From: Geosporobacter ferrireducens | GTDB lineage: Bacteria; Bacillota; Clostridia; Peptostreptococcales; Thermotaleaceae | Length of the DNA stretch: 64,000 bases | Direction: 5' to 3' | Assembly: GCF_001750685.1 (NCBI RefSeq) | Contig: NZ_CP017269.1 | Span: 310,001 to 374,000 of the forward strand | Part shown: positions 36,414-45,676 of the stretch, piece by piece | Position numbering within the stretch: the stretch's first letter is position 1 | Layout of the letters: the number at the start of each line of letters is the position of its first letter | The notes under the pieces: model-generated | Seen by the model: only the letters and a program-made list of their open reading frames with translations | What the model was told of the DNA's origin: nothing | Database searches by the model: none | Position numbers and translations under genes: made by a program

Positions 36414-37247
36414 TTATAAATAATATAAACCATCACAAATGAAATCGGCTTTCCCTTCCATCATAATACGATTTTCATTTTCTATACAAATCTGCAACTC
36501 TCCTCCTGCTACTTTTACATTGACAGCAGTATCACAAAGTCCTAAGTGGTGAGCAATAATCACAGACGCACATGCGCCAGTTCCGCAAGCCAGTGTCTTT
36601 CCCGCGCCTCTCTCCCAAGTATCGACCAAAATATTCCTTTCATTAACAACTTTAACAAAATTAACATTAATTTTCTTTGGAAATATTTTCAACTTCTCGA
36701 TGAAAGAACCCCATTGAACGGTTTCTGTTTCATTTATTCGATCAACAAAAATTACTGCATGAGGAACTCCCATCAAAACACAAGATATCTCCATCTGTAT
36801 TCCTTCAACGCTGATCGGCTCCCTTATAAACTCCGGCTTATTTGTCTCCACGGGTATTTCTACTGGTGAAAAGTTCCATGGTCCCATGTCTACAGCCACT
36901 CGCTTAACCTGACCCTCTGATAGCTTCAATCCTATCTCTTTTATACCTGATAAGGTCTCTACTTGGAAGGATGGTTTTGTGACAATTCCTTTTTCAAAAA
37001 CAAATCTGGAAAAACAACGAATGCCATTTCCGCACATTTCTCCTCTGGACCCATCGGAATTATAATAAATCATTTGTATATCTGCAACCTCCGAATGGGC
37101 TACAGCCATCAAGCCGTCCGCACCGATGCCGAAATGTCTGTCACATAATTTTTTTGCCAATCCCGACAGATTATCCATATCCTGTTCCAGTCCGTTTATC
37201 AGTATAAAATCATTTCCGGCTCCTTGCATTTTAGAAAACTTTAACAT
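36414..37247 (-). CDS. dapF: Diaminopimelate epimerase
   Basis: DapF converts LL- to meso-diaminopimelate for lysine and peptidoglycan synthesis. The 277-residue protein has two catalytic cysteines: the first in SRGEMCGNGIRCF and the second in TLACGTGACASV. The N-terminal MQGAGNDFILI motif is typical. Start 37247 has GGAGCAGAAAGG upstream. It stands alone, divergent from rqcH, with no other lysine gene in the window. Confidence 0.96.
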   Translation of the reverse strand: MLKFSKMQGAGNDFILINGLEQDMDNLSGLAKKLCDRHFGIGADGLMAVAHSEVADIQMIYYNSDGSRGEMCGNGIRCFSRFVFEKGIVTKPSFQVETLSGIKEIGLKLSEGQVKRVAVDMGPWNFSPVEIPVETNKPEFIREPISVEGIQMEISCVLMGVPHAVIFVDRINETETVQWGSFIEKLKIFPKKINVNFVKVVNERNILVDTWERGAGKTLACGTGACASVIIAHHLGLCDTAVNVKVAGGELQICIENENRIMMEGKADFICDGLYYL

Positions 37248-37422
37248 ACCTTTCTGCTCCTTTTCTATTCTAATAATTTATAGTCGACTCTATTCATTTA
37301 TTTGCTAAAAGAATAATGTATAACTTTTGATAAATATTATAACATAGGATATTATACAAAAATATTCTATTCCCTGCTATTCATTTACTATTTTTTGTGA
37401 TCTTTTTCATAAATATAACAAC

Positions 37423-37451
37423 TTTTAAATGTAATAAAATAGTGTTATACT
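37423..37451 (+). promoter_or_regulatory. Candidate promoter of rqcH
   Basis: TTTTAA (37423-37428), a 17-base spacer and TATACT (37446-37451) lie about 25 bases before the rqcH ribosome site. The -35 box is weak. The rest of the AT-rich divergent gap shows no other signal. Confidence 0.4.
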
Positions 37452-37486
37452 TTACAAATAAGTAATTAGTGTTTGGAGGAATAATT

Positions 37487-39271
37487 ATGCCATTTGATGG
37501 AATTGTTGTCTCTGCAATTGTTAACGAACTTAGACAATCCCTTTTATTTGGAAAAATTGAAAAAATCTATCAACCGGAATCTGATGAAATCAACCTGCTG
37601 GTCAGAGCTATGGGTAAAAATCAAAAGTTGGTTCTTTCTGCCAGCAGCAATCATCCGAGAATTCATCTAACTACAGAAAGTAAAATAAATCCTGAAACAC
37701 CGCCTATGTTCTGCATGCTCCTGCGAAAGCACCTCCAAGGCGGTAAAATTATAGAAATTCGGCAAATCGAATTTGAAAGAATCGTTTCGATTATAATAGA
37801 GAGTTATGACGAATTAGGTACTTTATCAAAGAAAGAGCTTATGATCGAATTGATGGGAAAACACAGCAATATTATTTTAATTGATCAATCACATAACAAG
37901 ATTATAGACAGCATTAAAAGAATAACTGGAGAAGTAAATCGACACCGAGAAATATTACCCGGGAAACTCTATATAGCGCCTCCCTCCCACGATAAAAGAA
38001 ATCCTTTAACTTTCTCACAAGAAGATTTTCAATTTCTACTAGAAAGCAGTACAATGGGAACCGCTGCTTTTAAAGTACTCTATTCGGGATTACAAGGAAT
38101 TAGTCCTATAATGGCTCGAGAAATCTGCTATCGGGCTAAATTGGATAGCGAATTGACCATTTCTCAAATGTGTGCAGATAACGTACAAGCCCTATGGATT
38201 GCTTTCAAGGATATGATTACATCGATACAACGAGAAATGTATTCTCCAAATATTCTTATAGCAAAGCAAGAGAAACAGTTTATTGATTTCGCGGCGATCC
38301 ACTTACATCAATATGATCATCTCTATGATCAGCTTTTTTTTGATACAATGAGTGCTATGCTCGAAAGCTACTATCATCATAAAGACCTTTCAGACCGCCT
38401 AAAGCAAAAATCTGTAGATCTTAAAAAATTTGCATCACAAACATTAGAACGTCTTTATAAAAAGTCTCAAAAGCTTCAAGAAGAATTATTAGAAGCCCAT
38501 AATGCAGATCAATATAGAATTTTTGGAGAACTTCTTACAGCCAGCCTTCATCTGATACAAAAAGGTGCTTCTGAGGCAGTAGTTCCAAACTTCTATGATG
38601 AGATGGGCGATAATGTTGCAATTCCCTTGGAGCCTAAACTGTCCCCTTCTCAAAATGCACAAAAATATTTTAAGAGATATGCTAAATTTAAAAATGCCGT
38701 AAGAGAAAAAAAACTGCAGCTAGAAGATACGCTAGCAGAAATCACTTATTTTGAGAACTTGCTTCATACGATTGAAAGCATTACAATGATACAGGATTTG
38801 GAAGAAATCAGAACGGAACTGGTTGAAGAAGGATATATTCGAAAAAGAAAAAGTAAATCTTCTTCCAAGTCAAAAACTCCTGCCTCAAATATCTTGTCCT
38901 TTGTCTCTAGCGAGGGTTTAAAAATATATGTAGGAAAAAACAACAAGCAAAATGATTTATTAACCTTAAAGATTGCTTCCAAAAAAGATCTTTGGTTTCA
39001 TACAAAGGACATTCCAGGCTCTCATGTAATCCTAGTCTGCGAACATACAGAACCCTCTGAAACAAGTATCCTTGAAGCAGCGGAATTGGCTGCCTATTTT
39101 AGTAAAGGCCAGTCCTCAAGCAATGTGCCTGTTGATTATACACGAATAAAAAACGTAAAAAAACCAAGTGGAGCAAAGCCCGGCATGGTAATCTACGAGG
39201 ATTATAAAACCTTATTTTTAACACCTCGCTATAATCTATTAGAAATATTAAGAAAACCCAAGTCAGAATAG
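37487..39271 (+). CDS. rqcH: Ribosome quality control protein RqcH (NFACT family)
   Basis: RqcH binds obstructed 50S subunits and, with tRNA-Ala, adds C-terminal alanine tails that mark stalled peptides for degradation. ATG 37487 (594 residues, MPFDGIVV) follows GGAGG; an earlier ATG lacks a site. The domains in order are NFACT-N (about 1-250), helix-hairpin-helix and a long coiled coil (about 280-430), and the NFACT-R domain near the end with KDLWFHTKDIPGSHVIL. Older annotation calls it fibronectin-binding protein. YlmH, a factor related to RqcP, is also in this window. Confidence 0.93.
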   Translation: MPFDGIVVSAIVNELRQSLLFGKIEKIYQPESDEINLLVRAMGKNQKLVLSASSNHPRIHLTTESKINPETPPMFCMLLRKHLQGGKIIEIRQIEFERIVSIIIESYDELGTLSKKELMIELMGKHSNIILIDQSHNKIIDSIKRITGEVNRHREILPGKLYIAPPSHDKRNPLTFSQEDFQFLLESSTMGTAAFKVLYSGLQGISPIMAREICYRAKLDSELTISQMCADNVQALWIAFKDMITSIQREMYSPNILIAKQEKQFIDFAAIHLHQYDHLYDQLFFDTMSAMLESYYHHKDLSDRLKQKSVDLKKFASQTLERLYKKSQKLQEELLEAHNADQYRIFGELLTASLHLIQKGASEAVVPNFYDEMGDNVAIPLEPKLSPSQNAQKYFKRYAKFKNAVREKKLQLEDTLAEITYFENLLHTIESITMIQDLEEIRTELVEEGYIRKRKSKSSSKSKTPASNILSFVSSEGLKIYVGKNNKQNDLLTLKIASKKDLWFHTKDIPGSHVILVCEHTEPSETSILEAAELAAYFSKGQSSSNVPVDYTRIKNVKKPSGAKPGMVIYEDYKTLFLTPRYNLLEILRKPKSE

Positions 39272-39284
39272 ACTTGGGTTTTTT
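39253..39284 (+). terminator. Terminator of rqcH
   Basis: A 12-bp stem (39253-39264 with 39271-39282) and 6-base loop are followed by TTG after a T6 run in and after the stem. It overlaps the rqcH stop and lies 20 bases from the convergent uraA end. Confidence 0.85.
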
Positions 39285-39303
39285 GTCCTATTTAATGTTG
39301 GAA

Positions 39304-40551
39304 TTACTTTTCCGTTGGCAGGATTTTATTGGCTACAATTCCAATTACAGCTGCCAAGCTCAAACCAGTCAATTGAATATCCTTTGTAATCCTAATTCCT
39401 ACTGATATATCTGTTACAACGGAGGCTCCAATGCCTACTACTAGAATGAGAGAGGCAATGATAAGGTTTCTATTGCTTGTAAAATCTATGTTCCCTTCTG
39501 CCACTGTTCTCAATCCTACACTCGTAATCATACCAAATAAGATTAAACTAATTCCGCCCATTACAGCTGTTGGTATAGTTTGCAGCATGGCGCCGAATTT
39601 ACCGACAAAGCTAAGCCCGATTGCAATGCAAGCGGCGATCCTTAGTATAGAAGGATCATATACCTTTGTTACAGCTAATACACCAGTGTTTTCACCATAG
39701 GTAGTATTTGCAGGGCCACCAATCATGCCTGCAAACATTGTCGCCAAACCATCGCCTAAAAGCGTTCTATGCAGTCCAGGATCTTTAAAGAAATCTTTTC
39801 CTACTACCGCACCATTTGTTGTAATATCACCGATATGTTCCATAAATACAACAGCTACAATAGGTGCAACTACAGCGATGGCACCTAAGCTAAATTTAGG
39901 GAATGTGACTCCAGGTAAAGCTAGAAAATTTGCTTGTTGGATTGCAGTCATATCCACCAAGCCCATGCTTAGAGACAGAATATATCCTACAGTAACACCC
40001 GCCAGAATTGGCAGCATTTTAAAGAATCCTTTAGCAAATATAGATACGCCTATTACCGTCAATACCACAGCGATCGCTATCGGCCAATGACTTGCTGCCA
40101 TACGAATTGCTACCGGGCTAAGATTTAAACCAATTACCATAATCATAGGTCCAGTTACAATCGGAGGTAAATAGCTCTTAATCTTCTCAACACCAAACAC
40201 CTTAACAAAAGCTGAAAGCAAGACATACATCGCACCGGCTACAACAATACCACCCTGTGCGTACTCCAAACCACCGTAGGCCTTATCCACTAACTGTATA
40301 ACCGGAATAAATGCAAAACTCGAACCGAGGAATACGGGTACTTTGCCTTCTGTAACATAGTGAAATAAAAGTGTTCCACAGCCTGCTGCCAACAATGCAA
40401 CTGCCGGATTTAACCCTGTTAAGATGGGTACTAATACAGTTGCACCAAACATAGCCAATACATGCTGTATTCCCAATACTAGTTTTTTCTCTAAACGAAC
40501 ACCATCAAATTGATTCATGCCACTTCTTAGCTCCATTGTTTTTTCCGCCAT
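39304..40551 (-). CDS. uraA: Uracil permease
   Basis: This is a proton-coupled uracil transporter of the nucleobase-ascorbate (NAT) family, named uraA or pyrP. The 415-residue protein has about 12-14 membrane segments. The signature region PANTTYGENTGVLAVTKVYD lies near residue 275, and GSSFAFIPVI is near 75. Glu residues in FMEHIGDI and YGENTG are the substrate-binding type. It follows pyrR with a PyrR attenuator between, so uptake is shut off when UMP is plentiful. Start 40551 has AAGGAGG upstream. Confidence 0.94.
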   Translation of the reverse strand: MAEKTMELRSGMNQFDGVRLEKKLVLGIQHVLAMFGATVLVPILTGLNPAVALLAAGCGTLLFHYVTEGKVPVFLGSSFAFIPVIQLVDKAYGGLEYAQGGIVVAGAMYVLLSAFVKVFGVEKIKSYLPPIVTGPMIMVIGLNLSPVAIRMAASHWPIAIAVVLTVIGVSIFAKGFFKMLPILAGVTVGYILSLSMGLVDMTAIQQANFLALPGVTFPKFSLGAIAVVAPIVAVVFMEHIGDITTNGAVVGKDFFKDPGLHRTLLGDGLATMFAGMIGGPANTTYGENTGVLAVTKVYDPSILRIAACIAIGLSFVGKFGAMLQTIPTAVMGGISLILFGMITSVGLRTVAEGNIDFTSNRNLIIASLILVVGIGASVVTDISVGIRITKDIQLTGLSLAAVIGIVANKILPTEK

Positions 40552-40580
40552 AAAAATTCCTCCTTTATTTTAGTTAAGGA

Positions 40581-40644
40581 GGGAGATAAGTATTGCTATC
40601 TCCCTTTTCAGCCTCGCCGGACTGAATTAAAAGGTTGATGCCTT

Positions 40645-40647
<3 letters not shown>
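40581..40647 (-). promoter_or_regulatory. PyrR-dependent attenuator between pyrR and uraA
   Basis: On the minus strand the segment 40623-40603 reads AGTCCGGCGAGGCTGAAAAGG, which fits the known PyrR-binding consensus (a conserved CC-GAGG loop and AAGG end). Flanking CCTTTT and CAG pair with CTG and AAAAGG, with an AATT bulge, giving the anti-antiterminator. It is followed by a GGGAGATA/TATCTCCC hairpin (40581-40604) just ahead of the uraA ribosome site; this hairpin lacks a U run. Confidence 0.85.
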
Positions 40648-41196
<549 letters not shown>

Positions 41197-41212
41197 TCAT
41201 TTCAGGTCAAAT

Positions 41213-41320
41213 AAAAAAACTTTCTACCTGTGGGCAGAAAGTTTGTCTACATGGCCATATGCCGCTAATACTATTGTAGAATCCTTCTTAACCTCACAGG
41301 GCTACTTTAAAGGCTTACTC
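41213..41320 (-). promoter_or_regulatory. PyrR-dependent attenuator ahead of pyrR
   Basis: The minus-strand segment near 41303-41283 reads AGCCCTGTGAGGTTAAGAAGG, matching the PyrR-binding consensus except for one U-to-C change. It is flanked by a CCTT that can pair with AAGG. About 40 bases downstream a terminator stem (41217-41225 with 41236-41244) is followed by seven T residues. This is a complete antiterminator/terminator leader controlling pyrR and the genes after it. Confidence 0.88.
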
Positions 41321-41344
41321 TGTATATTAGATTAACATAAATGA

Positions 41345-42274
41345 CTAATTTTGTCTACTGCCATTTTCTATTATTTGCAATAGTTTATTAAAATAATCAG
41401 GCAAAGGCGATTTAAATTCTATATACAAACCTGTAGAGGGATGGACAAATCCTAATTCTTTTGCGTGAAGAGCCTGTCCTTGCAAATTAAATTTCTCCTT
41501 TTTAGGTCCATATACAGGATCTCCCACGAGTGGGTGTTGTATGTAAGACATATGTACACGTATTTGATGTGTTCTGCCAGTTTCAAGCTTGGCCTCAATA
41601 AGTGTATAATTTCCAAACCTTTGCAGTACTTCAAAATGTGTTATGGCGGTCTTACTGTTTCTATCGGTTACTGCCATTTTTAGTCGATCTACAGGATGTC
41701 TCCCGATAGGCGCATCAATAGTTCCTTTATCTTCTTTTATATTTCCGTAAACGAATGCGGCATACACACGATGTATGGAGTGCTCTTTCAATTGCTCTGC
41801 CAGACACCGATGGGCCTTATCATTTTTAGCTACCATGAGCAAGCCACTGGTATCCTTATCGATTCGATGAACGATACCAGGACGAATAATGCCATTAATG
41901 GAGGACAAGGTCTTGCAGTGATACAGTAATGCATTTACCAGGGTACCCGTGTAATTGCCTGGTGCAGGATGAACGACCATTCCCTGAGGTTTATCAACAA
42001 TCACCACATCATCGTCTTCGAAAACGATGGTCACTGGAATATTTTCCGGTTGAATATCCAGCTTTTTCGGCAATGGAATTTCTATTTCAATCACATCATT
42101 TTCTTTTACCTTATACTTTTTTAGCGTTTCCCGCTGTCCATTAATTTTTATTTTTTCCTGCTCGATCAACTTCTGTATAAAGCTTCTGGAAAGTTGATCC
42201 ATTTGATTTGATAAATATAAATCTAATCGCGTATCTTCCTCGTGGTCATCTACAATAAAAACTTGCCTTTCCAT
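41345..42274 (-). CDS. RluA-family 23S rRNA pseudouridine synthase (RluD-like)
   Basis: RluD-type enzymes make pseudouridines in helix 69 of 23S rRNA. The 309-residue protein has an N-terminal S4 RNA-binding domain (about 13-75) and a catalytic domain. The catalytic Asp lies in GIVHRIDKDTSGLLMVAKND, and the binding loop is near TGRTHQIRVHM. The two-domain form and lspA linkage correspond to Bacillus YlyB. The exact rRNA target is inferred. Start 42274 has a GGAGG site; it follows lspA by 15 bases. Confidence 0.93.
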   Translation of the reverse strand: MERQVFIVDDHEEDTRLDLYLSNQMDQLSRSFIQKLIEQEKIKINGQRETLKKYKVKENDVIEIEIPLPKKLDIQPENIPVTIVFEDDDVVIVDKPQGMVVHPAPGNYTGTLVNALLYHCKTLSSINGIIRPGIVHRIDKDTSGLLMVAKNDKAHRCLAEQLKEHSIHRVYAAFVYGNIKEDKGTIDAPIGRHPVDRLKMAVTDRNSKTAITHFEVLQRFGNYTLIEAKLETGRTHQIRVHMSYIQHPLVGDPVYGPKKEKFNLQGQALHAKELGFVHPSTGLYIEFKSPLPDYFNKLLQIIENGSRQN

Positions 42275-42289
42275 ATTTGTCCTCCTTTC

Positions 42290-42727
42290 TTATAAAGAGG
42301 GCTCAATAAAAATCAAATAATAGCTGAGCAAAAATGCACCTATTACAATTGCCATGTCTGCAATATTAAAAACAGGCCAAATTCTAAAATCAAAAAAATC
42401 AATTACATATCCGTATGCCACTCGGTCAATAAGATTTCCCACCGCACCACTTACAATAAGTGATAAGCTAAATTTAACGATAGAATGAATACGCGGTTGT
42501 TTCCGTAAAAAAATAATAATTCCAATCAACACAGCAGTAGTCAAAACAATAAAAAATAGTTTTTGGTGCTTTAATATCCCAAAGGCCGCACCAAAGTTTC
42601 TAACATATGTAAGATGAAAGACATTTTCAATAATAGCAATAGACTCATTTACCATGAATCGGTTTTTCACCATATACTTTGTTATTTGATCTAAGGCTAA
42701 TAGTGTGATAATAAGGAAATAATTCAT
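42290..42727 (-). CDS. lspA: Lipoprotein signal peptidase
   Basis: LspA cleaves signal peptides from prolipoproteins in the membrane. The 145-residue protein has four hydrophobic segments. Catalytic aspartates lie in SGAVGNLIDRVAYGYVIDF (active-site Asn-Asp region) and FNIADMAIVIG. The RNFGAAFGIL motif, equivalent to family NxGxAF, is present. Start 42727 follows GGGAGGGG. It begins about 90 bases after the unknown 121-residue gene and precedes rluD. Confidence 0.96.
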   Translation of the reverse strand: MNYFLIITLLALDQITKYMVKNRFMVNESIAIIENVFHLTYVRNFGAAFGILKHQKLFFIVLTTAVLIGIIIFLRKQPRIHSIVKFSLSLIVSGAVGNLIDRVAYGYVIDFFDFRIWPVFNIADMAIVIGAFLLSYYLIFIEPSL

Positions 42728-42796
42728 GCGACCCCTCCCTAATATTTGTCTCTATGATTATAACATAATTCTTTTGCTGTTATAACTAAAAAGAAT

Positions 42797-42822
42797 AAAA
42801 AGTGAAGCAGCGCTCCACTTTT
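42797..42822 (-). terminator. Terminator-like hairpin before lspA
   Basis: An interrupted stem of AAAAGTG with CACTTTT around a GC-rich loop is followed by T-rich DNA on the minus strand. It overlaps the stop of the unknown 121-residue gene and probably separates it from lspA. Confidence 0.6.
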
Positions 42823-43186
42823 ATACTTCTCCGCCATTATCCTGGATCTGTTTTTTTACAATATCTTCTTCTCCTTCTTCCACAGTAACAGAAACCATGA
42901 TATTTGCATCCGTGATTTCGGAAAACCCTGCCATTCCACTTACATGAGGATCTGCTGCAAGCATTGGTCTTGCCTCCATGGAAAACTCTCCTTCCCCAGG
43001 TTTAAGAACAAGTGCAGACAAACTACCTTCATCTCCGCCGAGTACGTTTTCTCGTATTTGATCGGTATTCTTGGGAAATCTATCAATTATATCCAGTGCA
43101 GCATTTTTATAACCCTGTTTTTTGAGCTGATTGTAAGTCTTTTGTGCATCATATATGGATTGAAAATACCCCGTTACTCTTATCAT
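42821..43186 (-). CDS. Uncharacterised soluble protein, 121 residues
   Basis: I do not recognise a characterised family. The protein begins MIRVTGYFQSIYDAQKTYNQ and appears to have an alpha-beta layout: an N-terminal 40 residues with a predicted ferredoxin-like feel (VTGYF ... YKNAALDIIDRF), a flexible acidic and glycine-rich middle, and a C-terminal strand-helix end (IMVSVTVEEGEEDIVKKQI). That pattern recalls general-stress proteins of the YflT/GsiB-neighbour type, but similarity is weak. No signal peptide. Start 43186 has TAGGTGA. It lies 10 bases after the yteA-like gene, so it is likely cotranscribed with it. Confidence 0.75.
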   Translation of the reverse strand: MIRVTGYFQSIYDAQKTYNQLKKQGYKNAALDIIDRFPKNTDQIRENVLGGDEGSLSALVLKPGEGEFSMEARPMLAADPHVSGMAGFSEITDANIMVSVTVEEGEEDIVKKQIQDNGGEV

Positions 43187-43196
43187 TTTATCTCAC

Positions 43197-43871
43197 CTAT
43201 TTTCTTTTCTTTTGATGATCTGGTATATCATCCCGCTCTAATCCTGGAATCTGTCCTCTATAATATTCTTCAGAAATTTGCTCTACTTCTTGAACGATTC
43301 CACTTTCCCCTTCATCGAAATCCCCAAAATAATCGCCTGTACTATCGGACGGATCATTCGGAACGTCATTAAATCTTACTACAGCCTGCCAGCTGTCTTC
43401 ACCATCAAAACCATTATAATTTTCATCGTTATCCTTATAGCTTCTTCCAAAAGGAGGATACAATACCTCTTCTTCTACCGGCCTAGTGTCTACTTCCTTA
43501 TGAATAGATAATCCCTTATTATCACAATCCATGCATTGAATCGCCGTAGGCAATATCTCCAGCCTATCCTCAGGGATCTCTTTCCCACAAGTAATACAAT
43601 TTCCATAGCTTCCGTCTGCAATTTTATCAAGTGCCTGATCAATTTCCTTTAGACGAAGTGCTTCGTTATTTTTCAGATTAAAATTCATTTCCATTTCATA
43701 GGTTTCTGTTCCAATATCCGCAGGATGGTTATCATAGGCAGACAGTTCATCAAAATATTCTCTTAAAGAAGCATTTGGCTCAAACTCATCCATTCTTCGC
43801 AGCGTATCCTCTACCTCTTTTTTTTCATTCATTAACAATTCTTTGTAATGATTTAATTTTCTTTTGTTCAA
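43197..43871 (-). CDS. TraR/DksA-type zinc-finger protein, YteA-like
   Basis: The 224-residue protein combines a helical N-terminus with a C4 zinc finger CITCGKEI...CMDC near residues 97-120, as in YteA and DksA relatives. The C-terminal 90 residues are acidic and low-complexity (FDGEDSW, FGDFDEGE). YteA-family genes are often annotated as sporulation-linked. It lacks the second acidic coiled-coil tip typical of true DksA, so a polymerase-binding role is uncertain. The start is TTG 43871, 7 bases after AAGGAGG. It lies 12 bases downstream of the DUF5665 gene. Confidence 0.85.
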   Translation of the reverse strand: MNKRKLNHYKELLMNEKKEVEDTLRRMDEFEPNASLREYFDELSAYDNHPADIGTETYEMEMNFNLKNNEALRLKEIDQALDKIADGSYGNCITCGKEIPEDRLEILPTAIQCMDCDNKGLSIHKEVDTRPVEEEVLYPPFGRSYKDNDENYNGFDGEDSWQAVVRFNDVPNDPSDSTGDYFGDFDEGESGIVQEVEQISEEYYRGQIPGLERDDIPDHQKKRK

Positions 43872-43883
43872 TGGCTTGCCTCC

Positions 43884-44165
43884 TTATCGATAATTCTCAA
43901 TAATGTCTAATAGATTTGCTATGTATTGTCCAATCAATGGCAAATTGACGGTTTGACGCATAATGTAAAATAATACAGCCGCTAGAGCGGTAAGTCCGAT
44001 GGCAGTCCCCAAGCCGCGGGCTAAGCCGCCGATAAAGTTGGTATATAATAATTTTTTGGGATTATTTATAATATCCACGTAATCAGCTAACTTCATACGT
44101 TCTAAATTTGTAGCAATTTTTTCTAAACGATCTTCCAGTTCCTCCAATTTTTTATGCTCGTTCAT
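43884..44165 (-). CDS. DUF5665 membrane protein
   Basis: This 93-residue protein has an N-terminal charged coiled coil (about 1-35), an amphipathic stretch with VDIINNPKKLLYTNFIGG, and a glycine-rich membrane segment near 47-70 (GLGTAIGLTALAAVLFYIM). The arrangement matches DUF5665, a small family widespread in spore formers with no known biochemistry. Start 44165 has GGAGGAGA upstream. It lies first in the run leading to lspA. Confidence 0.8.
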   Translation of the reverse strand: MNEHKKLEELEDRLEKIATNLERMKLADYVDIINNPKKLLYTNFIGGLARGLGTAIGLTALAAVLFYIMRQTVNLPLIGQYIANLLDIIENYR

Positions 44166-44312
44166 AAATGCTCTCCTCCATCATGCTCTCTTTCTTTATA
44201 TCTATTTCTATTTGCAAGAATTATATGATTATATTTTTTTCTTTCAAAGAATTCCTATACGGATTCATTGTGTTATTACCCAACTTTTAGACTTAATATA
44301 TAATAAATAAAC

Positions 44313-44337
44313 AAAAAAGATAGGGGAATCCCTATCT
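44313..44337 (-). terminator. Terminator of mtnN
   Basis: AGATAGGG (44318-44325) pairs with CCCTATCT (44330-44337) around a 4-base loop; six T residues follow on the minus strand. It lies about 40 bases past the mtnN stop. The remaining 44166-44312 gap holds no recognisable gene. Confidence 0.85.
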
Positions 44338-44376
44338 AATGTATTTATAGCTATTACTTAGCTGCAGCAATATTTG

Positions 44377-45078
44377 TTACATATGTTGTATCATATCGAT
44401 TACGATTTGACTCGAATGATTGGCTGCTTGATGAACAAACTCATTAAAATTGACATGTGCACTGCCATCAGCTTTATCCGACATGGCTCGTATAATCACA
44501 AAAGGAACTTGATTCAAATAACAGGTATGTCCAATGGCAGCACCTTCCATTTCTGTGCAATAACCCTGGAACTCCCCCCATAATAAATCTTTCTTCTCCC
44601 TGGAAGCTACAAAAATATCTCCTGATAAAATACGCCCTACCATGGTTTTATGATTTTCATTTTCTTTTTTGCTGGCATTCAGTGCAATGTCTATTATTTT
44701 TTTATCAGCCTTAAAAATATATTCATCCATTCTCGGAATCTGCCCAAGTTTATAGCCGCCAAAACCGGTAACATCAAAATCATGCTCAATAACATCTGAA
44801 GAAATCACAATGTCTCCAACAGATAATGCATCATGTACTGCTCCTGCTACCCCTGTATTAATTATCGTAGAAACATCAAAATTACTAATAAGTATTTGGG
44901 CACATACCGCAGCATTTACCTTTCCAATACCACTTCTTACAAGTACCACAGCTTTATCCTTTAATTGCCCCTTATGAAATTTCATTCCCGCAAGTTCGAT
45001 CGTTTCTGTCAGTTCCATTTTTCCTTTTAAAATATGTATTTCTTCGTCCATCGCACCAATAATGCCTATTATACCCAT
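44377..45078 (-). CDS. mtnN: 5'-methylthioadenosine/S-adenosylhomocysteine nucleosidase
   Basis: MtnN hydrolyses methylthioadenosine and S-adenosylhomocysteine to adenine and a thiosugar, recycling SAM by-products and feeding the AI-2 route. The start is ATG 45078 (233 residues, MGIIGIIGAMDEEI), 8 bases after ATAGGAGGA. The family features are GAMDEEI at the N-terminus, SGIGKVNAAVCAQ, INTGVAGAV, and the catalytic Asp in IRAMSDKADGSA. Conserved EMEGAA binds the nucleoside. It ends in a strong terminator and stands alone after divIVA. Confidence 0.96.
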   Translation of the reverse strand: MGIIGIIGAMDEEIHILKGKMELTETIELAGMKFHKGQLKDKAVVLVRSGIGKVNAAVCAQILISNFDVSTIINTGVAGAVHDALSVGDIVISSDVIEHDFDVTGFGGYKLGQIPRMDEYIFKADKKIIDIALNASKKENENHKTMVGRILSGDIFVASREKKDLLWGEFQGYCTEMEGAAIGHTCYLNQVPFVIIRAMSDKADGSAHVNFNEFVHQAANHSSQIVIDMIQHM

Positions 45079-45159
45079 TCTTTTATTCCTCCTATATTTT
45101 TTCAAGTGTTAAATTTTATAATATCTCTTGGTTTTTGTTACAATCATTTAAAGAGGAAA

Positions 45160-45181
45160 TCCTCGTTCCAAAAAACGAGGA
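45160..45181 (-). terminator. Hairpin after divIVA
   Basis: TCCTCGTT (45160-45167) pairs with AACGAGGA (45174-45181); a short T run follows on the minus strand. It lies 9 bases after the divIVA stop. Confidence 0.6.
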
Positions 45182-45189
45182 CAAACTAA

Positions 45190-45663
45190 TTATTCTGCAT
45201 CATCGTCATCATTGATAATCTCACTACATGTAGTGGTTACCGCTTCTAGCTGTGCTTCTAACAATGTTTTAAATCTCGTTCTAAAGATTTGCATCTGCTT
45301 TTTAACTTCCTCGTGCTCTCTGCGTGCTTTCATAATTTCCTGATTGGCCTGCTCAATGATTTTACTGGCACGATCCTCTGCTTCTTTAATAATCAGCTCG
45401 GCTTTTCGATGTGCATTTGTGGCAACTTCTTCCGCCGTACTTTGCGCTACGATCAATGTATTATTTAATGTCTTTTCCAAATTGGCATATCGCTCAATCT
45501 GCTCATTCAACAGTGTAATTTTATCCTTCAACTCTATATTTTCCTTGTAAAGCTTTTCATAATCAACAATGATACGATCTAAGAATTCATCTACTTCACT
45601 TTCTTTGTAACCCCTCATGACCTTCTTAAATTCTTTATTTTGTATCTCTAATGGTGTAATCAC
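45190..45663 (-). CDS. divIVA: DivIVA-family cell-pole/septum protein
   Basis: DivIVA binds negatively curved membrane at the septum and poles and recruits partners. The 157-residue protein has the conserved membrane-binding N-terminus MITPLEIQNKEFKKVMRGYK and then YKESEVDEFLDRI, followed by two coiled-coil regions (about 30-70 and 75-145) and an acidic tail. The start is GTG 45663, with GGGGAGGGG upstream. It closes the ylm cluster after ylmH by 13 bases, the Firmicute division-gene order. Confidence 0.94.
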   Translation of the reverse strand: MITPLEIQNKEFKKVMRGYKESEVDEFLDRIIVDYEKLYKENIELKDKITLLNEQIERYANLEKTLNNTLIVAQSTAEEVATNAHRKAELIIKEAEDRASKIIEQANQEIMKARREHEEVKKQMQIFRTRFKTLLEAQLEAVTTTCSEIINDDDDAE

Positions 45664-45676
45664 ATGAACCCCTCCC

